Source of the DNA: Sisyra terminalis
Taxonomy: Eukaryota; Arthropoda; Insecta; Neuroptera; Sisyridae
NCBI GenBank assembly: GCA_958496175.1
Contig: OY292280.1
Coordinates: 9,734,001-9,798,000, forward strand
DNA length: 64,000 nt
Direction: 5' to 3'
Below, piece by piece: positions 60,801-64,000 of this stretch (positions within the stretch are counted from its first letter, which is position 1; each line of letters opens with the position of its first letter). The notes under the pieces were generated by a model. That model saw nothing but the letters and a program-made list of their open reading frames with translations. It had not been told where the DNA came from and searched no databases. Both the position numbers and the translations under genes were made by a program.

Positions 60801-60883
60801 AATCGAAAATTCTATAGAATTTACTTTTAAGATCCTCTGATAAATTTTTTTGGGCTGAATTTATGACAACCATTTCGGAAAAA
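50155..60883 (-). CDS. Rel: Relish/p105-type NF-kB, 3' ten exons (partial)
   Basis: Immune transcription factor of the IMD-type pathway: a Rel-homology DNA-binding/dimerisation region held in the cytoplasm by its own C-terminal ankyrin repeats until cleaved. Exons on minus: 60883-60760, 60693-60114, 56618-56519, 56455-56385, 56327-56213, 54084-53756, 52225-51951, 51893-51777, 50401-50297, 50238-50155. Together 1,900 nt, every junction GT-AG and in phase, giving ~632 residues to TGA at 50,155-50,157. Order: end of RHD-N, full dimerisation domain, basic NLS (NRNKNRKRK), linker, ankyrin repeats, acidic tail (FEEVEENQE). No death domain is seen. The first exon here enters in phase 2 from an upstream exon, so the DNA-binding RHD-N is missing from this model. 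Symbol follows the fly gene Relish. Confidence 0.9.
50555..50716. mobile_element. Small MITE in Relish intron
   Basis: Inverted ends aaggtttataaattacacaggt and acctgtgtagtttataaacctt, about 150 bp apart. Lies in the intron 50,402-51,776. Confidence 0.65.
50720..51420. other. Unresolved coding-like patch in Relish intron
   Basis: Two short open frames of balanced composition: plus 50,809-51,033 (MDNVFPNGSSTKKRRI..., CIFCSQVGETGEFDV) and minus 51,398-51,132 (MNPKLIVDLMDKGTILFG...). Neither is a known family and neither is needed for Relish, whose flanking exons join in phase without them. Probably relic transposon coding sequence. Confidence 0.35.
51951..54084 (-). CDS. Rel: Relish ankyrin-repeat exons
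   Basis: Exons 54084-53756 and 52225-51951, phase 1 join S-DGLTPLHLALEKG. Ankyrin repeats visible: SVLFAAIHIDHAKLKLL, HGQTILHVAVKLNLIDITRY, SNSAFHMAFTLPKKY, DGLTPLHLALEKGCIRSFEL, DGSNCLHLAVMQNSLKAARL, LGLTPAFYAVTQKNDEMCKL, ending LLIDYG. The canonical TPLH and LHxAV helices are intact. If the 57-bp intron at 51,950-51,894 were retained, a stop would follow after GVTIPNYFRQKFFAKFIKF. Confidence 0.92.
52371..53617. mobile_element. 'tgtggcgcc' MITE, copy D, split by another element
   Basis: Left half agaaggtattccaatctttc ... tggtgccgccacaagtgt; right half ...gacaccacatcttaattc ... cgtaagattggaataccgtct. Between the halves sits a separate TA-flanked element (52,606-53,503). In the Relish intron between two ankyrin exons. 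Confidence 0.8.
52606..53503. mobile_element. TA-flanked element nested in MITE copy D
   Basis: Ends GGGGAGACCGGGTACAAAAG and the complement of GGGGAGAGTGGGTACAAAAG, both bordered by TA. About 900 bp. The gggtacaaaagtaaca-like motif recurs internally (~53,090 and ~53,120). No transposase frame. Confidence 0.75.
54209..54425. mobile_element. 'tgtggcgcc' MITE, copy E
   Basis: ctaatatataagaaggcat ... gatgtggcgccgccacaagtg on the left; cacatttgtggcggcgccacatc ... gcagaattggaatatc on the right. About 125 bp upstream (on minus) of a Relish ankyrin exon. Confidence 0.8.
54585..55385. mobile_element. 800-bp fold-back element, TAGGGTGATTT ends
   Basis: Left TAGGGTGATTTTTTTT, right AAAAAAAATCACCTTA. 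Arms are complementary for ~350 bp (for example cgaccaagtcgtgtaaagat / atctttacacgacttggtcg; ccggtaaggtagtacgggcc / its complement). TA borders suggest a Tc1/mariner-type MITE. The aaacgctctacaaaagtgcc motif is present in both arms. Confidence 0.85.
56213..56618 (-). CDS. Rel: Relish linker exons with nuclear localisation signal
   Basis: Three small exons, 56618-56519, 56455-56385 and 56327-56213. They read GSLTGQLSINSDTDNSDFLE, then KQNRISIGQNRNKNRKRK (bipartite-like basic NLS), then DTNILKDIIVELNRERKPRA...VREPYNNT. Placed between dimerisation domain and ankyrins, where p105-type proteins have the NLS and processing site. Acidic/Ser stretch before the NLS could hold the caspase (Dredd-type) cleavage site, but no LxxD site is certain. 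Confidence 0.85.
56815..59515 (-). mobile_element. Jockey-like LINE in Relish intron
   Basis: Minus strand, same family as 44,563-46,620. Order: HSPVLLILSIFPILKS (endonuclease end); ITPYLKSNIISSHQFGFRPH; AFLDIVWHPELLYK, where a few residues of the catalytic motif A are deleted; GLPQGSILGPVLY; YADDTATLSS; YLGFYLDSRHTWNPH; then ALPTLQHPKN near the 3' end. Several shifts; dead. Interrupted by a TTAA-flanked MITE at 57,222-57,928. Lies in the intron between Relish exons 60,114 and 56,618. Confidence 0.9.
57222..57928. mobile_element. TTAA-flanked MITE (piggyBac-like)
   Basis: Ends GGGTGGATCACC and GGTGATCCACCC, flanked on both sides by TTAA (57,218-57,221; 57,929-57,932). The LINE frame resumes on the other side (...HSKLKR | NRHYGLLRGLLGP), so the insertion is clean. 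Asymmetric inside; the ORF at 57,683-57,916 is not a recognised transposase. Confidence 0.88.
59640..59950. repeat. Inverted pair of LINE/SINE tail repeats
   Basis: tttctcgatttacgaatttttattaaccct at 59,665 (+) in short form and its complement agggttaataaaaatccgtaaatcgagaaa at ~59,833 (-). Same tail as at 31,550 and 38,440. Confidence 0.65.
60114..60883 (-). CDS. Rel: Relish exons with RHD end and dimerisation domain
   Basis: Exon 60883-60760 (acceptor cattttag) reads FSEMVVINSAQKNLSEDLKS, fitting the F..LGI...KK conserved end of RHD-N. Exon 60693-60114 opens IKDYIKNMKLNVVRLAFEAF, then NELKICRMNLFSGSPLGGNE, VRFFEVD, KIWEDFGRF, DVHRQYAIALKTPPYKD and FKYLP: the IPT/dimerisation domain, closest to p105/Relish (WEGFGDFSPTDVHRQFAI type). 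Donor CAG|GTAACG at 60,114. An ATG inside the first exon (60,873) could mislead gene callers into a false start. Confidence 0.93.
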
Positions 60884-61700
60884 CTAAAATGTATTTCCAC
60901 ATTATAAATAATTAAATATATAGACGTTAGTAAATATTTTAATATTCTATAATTTTTAACTATGGGAACTAACTATAGAAGAAATAATGATAACAATTAT
61001 TTTAACACATTTAAATGGAGAGAGAGCCGGAGCTAAAGCGCGGAGCCATGAAGTTAAAAAAGGGAGCTGGAGCTAAAATATTTATTTTAGCGGAACCCAC
61101 ATTCTTATGAAATATTCAATGCGAAGAATTATAAAAAAATACTATTTGGAGACTTCATACATTAAACCAAATCTCAATTCTATCAAAATATGAATTTTAT
61201 AACCATAAGAAAAACTATAGTCATAAAGGAGCTGGAACTAAATACAATTAAAGTAAAGTAGAGTCAAACATTGACTCCAACTCCAGAGTTGGAGCTTTTA
61301 CTAATTTTGTCCATCTTCCCAGTTCTGCTTACCAATAAAAATTTTTGTATGAACTTTTTGATTCAGATTAACACCATTTTTAAAATAAACGGTTTAAATT
61401 TATATATCTTTGAAGTGAAAATAAAACAATTTAATCAAAGAATAATCCAAAAGATTTATCATTAAATATTTTGCATGAATATACCTCTAAGATATTTATT
61501 AAGTTAAAGTAAATGCCTGAACATTGATAAAGTGTATGGTTCCACATAGATGGGAAATCTACCTCCACGGCTATTTCTAGATGAAATTTTGACTCCTAAT
61601 ACCAATAACTTTGTCAAAGTACTAGCCTAAAATCATAAGGAAGTATATGCAGTTGCAAGACTAAAAAATATTAATAAATTTAGTGGTAATCATTAACTTT
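60884..61700. other. Sequence upstream of Relish exon; Glu-like repeat
   Basis: Should contain the intron leading to RHD-N, but no exon is visible. A short purine-rich repeat (ggagctggagctaaa) occurs at ~61,065 and, diverged, at ~61,225, with an inverted ccaactccagagttgg nearby at 61,274; likely the end of a MITE. Confidence 0.4.
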
Positions 61701-61709
61701 ATTTTGGAA

Positions 61710-62180
61710 AAATTAGATTTATCCTACTCTTGTAAATAGTCAGTAGACGGTTCTTTAAAAATCTTCCGGGTTAAATTATCCGAAATAAAATAACCAGATG
61801 GTTATATAAGAGGAAAAATCAATTTTGGTATTTATTTGGGTATTTTTCGTATTTAAAGTTTTTATTTACCCTACTTTTGTAGACAGTCGGCAGGAGGTCC
61901 TTCGAAAAGGTGCCTGATGGTAAGTAAAACATTTCCGGGTTAAATTATCCGAAATAAAATAACCGGATGGATATATAAGAGGAAAAATTATTATTATTAT
62001 TTATTTGGGTGTTTTTTGTATTAGAAAATTTTTATTTACTCTTCTTTTGTAGACAGTTGGTAGGAGGTCCTCCAAAAAGGTGCCAGACGGTTAACTAAAT
62101 ATCTCCGGGGTGGATTATCCGGTATAAAATAACCGGAAGGTTATATTGGGGAAAGATAAATCTAGGTATTGATCGAAGAA
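61710..62180. repeat. Tandem repeat, ~170-bp unit, three copies
   Basis: Anchor atccg(a/g)(a/t)ataaaataacc at about 61,778, 61,948 and 62,118, each preceded by tttgtaga/aatagtcgg.agg. Non-coding. Confidence 0.75.
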
Positions 62181-63560
62181 ATAAATGAAATTTCGATTTT
62201 TGACAAAAAATAGCTCTGAAAAGATTATTGTATGATTACCGATTTTTTTTTATTAGAGTATTTAAAAATATAAAATTATTTATTGAAAATCTTATTTCTT
62301 TGATCAATCCGTGAAAATTCAGAGGTTGGGTTGGAATCTCGGATCAATTGTTTAAATCGTTTTTACAGAAATCTATTTTATCGACTTAGAAAACACCGTC
62401 TTAAGAAAAACGAATTCAAAGTTTCAATAGACTTTTGCATATCATTAATTCGTCTTTGCAAATGAATCTCGAAGAATATTTATCGGATAAATTAGAAATT
62501 TCCACAGAATTTATCGAATTATATACCTATACTTTTCGAAAAAATTTATAATGGAGTTCTCGAATTTATAAGAATCGATTTTTCGTAAACAAAGCAAGAT
62601 TTCAAAAGAAAATATTTTTTTTATTTTCTTCGAGATCATAGTAACCAATCATAGTTACAATTGTCATACAGTAACTATTGAAACTATTAGGAACTGTTTT
62701 TTGAAGACAAGTAAATAGCTTGGATCATATTCTCCAGGAAAAAGGATTTAGATTTGATATAGTAAAAAGGAAACAAGAAAATCCAAATATTATATATAAA
62801 TATATTAATATTATATATAATATATTAATACTAATATTACACTAAAAATAATAATACTAATATTATATATAAATAAAAGCGGAAAAAGACAAATTGAGAT
62901 TTTAGCTAGATTGAGATTGACTATTTCAATTTGAAGAATCATACCAGGAATAAACGATATTGTAGGGAAGAATTTAGAAATGCGGTCAACTAAAATTGAA
63001 TTCAGGCAGAAAAAAAACAATCAAAAGTTTTATTTGATTTCAATTGTTTTAGTTTATCTAACATTTAGATATTATTAATTAACTAGACTCATTTTTATAC
63101 GTGTTAATAAAAGCTTAGTGAACAACGTATACACCAATGTATAACAAAATGCCTATACGTAAAGCAAAATAAATCCCATAGCATTGTTGCAGTAGTGAAA
63201 TGAAGGACTAATTTTGTGGAATTTTCAATTTTATTTGTGTTAATGCATTTATTAGATATCAATTATAAAACTTAGTGATTAGTTTTAATGGTAAAAGCAT
63301 AAAAAAGATTGATAAATCTCAATGTTTGACGATAATTTATCTGACATAATGGTGCATACTGAAATATTCATTAAGCCCACTCGGTAAGATTACGAGACCA
63401 GTAGGTAGATAATATGTATGATAATATACACTACACAATAGTGTGGGTGGTTCATTGATGGTGTTGGAATATTTCAAAGGTGGAAATTAATTTCTTGTGA
63501 TATTTGGGCGGAGTTTCTTGGTCAAATCCACGTGGAGCAATGAAGCCCCGTAAATATTTA
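62180..63560. other. Mostly AT-rich spacer; one less AT-rich patch
   Basis: No supported exon. A patch at 63,345-63,550 is higher in GC; on minus it reads RGFIAPRGFDQETPPKYHKK before a stop, which I do not recognise and cannot link to Relish. Confidence 0.35.
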
Positions 63561-63565
63561 CTAAC

Positions 63566-64000
63566 ATTTTTTACTAACATAATATTTACTAACAACGAAC
63601 CTGGTCAAGTGACTTAAAATTACTTCAAAAATCAAATGCATCAAATTTTGTACAAGGGAAATGCAAAAAATTAGTACTATAGCCCAAACAAAGAGGGAAC
63701 TAGCTATGTAGACCTTCAGCCCTTGATTTCATCTTTGAAATACTGATTTTATTTTGCAACGAAACCTTTTTTGTAGAACATTTACATTTCTACAAGAATG
63801 TATAGTCATTTTGCTCTGTAGATATCTATAATAAATTGTTAATAACATTTTTTACTAACAATATTTACTAACAACGAACCTGGTCAAGTGACTTAAAATT
63901 ACTTCAAAAAATCAAATGCATCAAATTTTGTATAAGGAAAGAGCAAAAAATTAGTACTATAGCCCAAACAAAGAGGGAACTAGCTATGTAGACCTTCAGC
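63566..64000. repeat. ~280-bp direct duplication at window end
   Basis: actaacaacgaacctggtca at ~63,589 and ~63,869; the two ~133-bp copies both end at cgtaga-like ...gtagaccttcagc, the second exactly at the window edge. Between them is a ccttttttgtagaacattta motif (63,766). Confidence 0.85.

Noticed and set aside
60871..60873. ATG as the true start of the Relish protein
   Set aside because: An acceptor lies 10 bp upstream in phase and the residues before the ATG fit the RHD-N end; kept only as an alternative in the findings.
50155..60883. Dorsal/Dif-type NF-kB
   Set aside because: Ankyrin repeats follow the dimerisation domain in the same reading frame, and KIWEDFGRF resembles p105/Relish rather than Dorsal.

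Overview
This is nuclear DNA from an insect. The base composition is very AT-rich and the gene density is low. Genes have GT-AG introns that are either very short (54-62 bp) or expanded to kilobases by transposons, and intergenic DNA is largely repeats. The three recognisable genes are animal genes, and their Relish/p105-like NF-kB and secreted Thr-rich protein suit an insect. The order cannot be fixed from sequence alone; short introns with TE-swollen long introns would suit a beetle, but that is a guess.

Layout. 1-1347 (+) is the 3' part of the glutamate-cysteine ligase catalytic subunit gene (Gclc), cut by the left edge, with an in-frame 30-bp minisatellite. 1.3-8.3 kb is intergenic, with two diverged copies of an old retroelement-like repeat and a fold-back MITE. 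8,388-20,640 (+) is TAF3 (TFIID subunit 3, bip2-like): histone fold at the N-terminus, a long charged linker, a PHD finger at the C-terminus, and introns full of MITEs. 20.6-37 kb has no gene I recognise; it holds fold-back elements, two blocks of a ~340-bp satellite, LINE scraps and a duplicated tRNA-derived SINE-like unit. 37,150-38,343 is a 1.2-kb near-perfect inverted repeat. 38,521-40,305 (-) is a two-exon gene for a secreted Thr-rich protein of unknown function. 41.5-46.6 kb is a nest of LINEs (Jockey-like element, another LINE inserted in it, and a short ribozyme-like element inserted in that). 46.9-49.6 kb is a decayed Copia element with a long open protease-integrase ORF. 50,155-60,883 (-) is the 3' ten exons of a Relish/p105-type NF-kB gene; its introns carry MITEs and a second Jockey-like element, and its DNA-binding N-terminal exons are not visible. 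61-64 kb holds tandem repeats.

The three named genes do not form a pathway: Gclc makes gamma-glutamylcysteine for glutathione, TAF3 reads H3K4me3 within TFIID, and Relish is an immune transcription factor. I joined exons by hand from splice signals and reading phase. The phases of all TAF3 and Relish joins listed are mutually consistent, but no transcript evidence was available.
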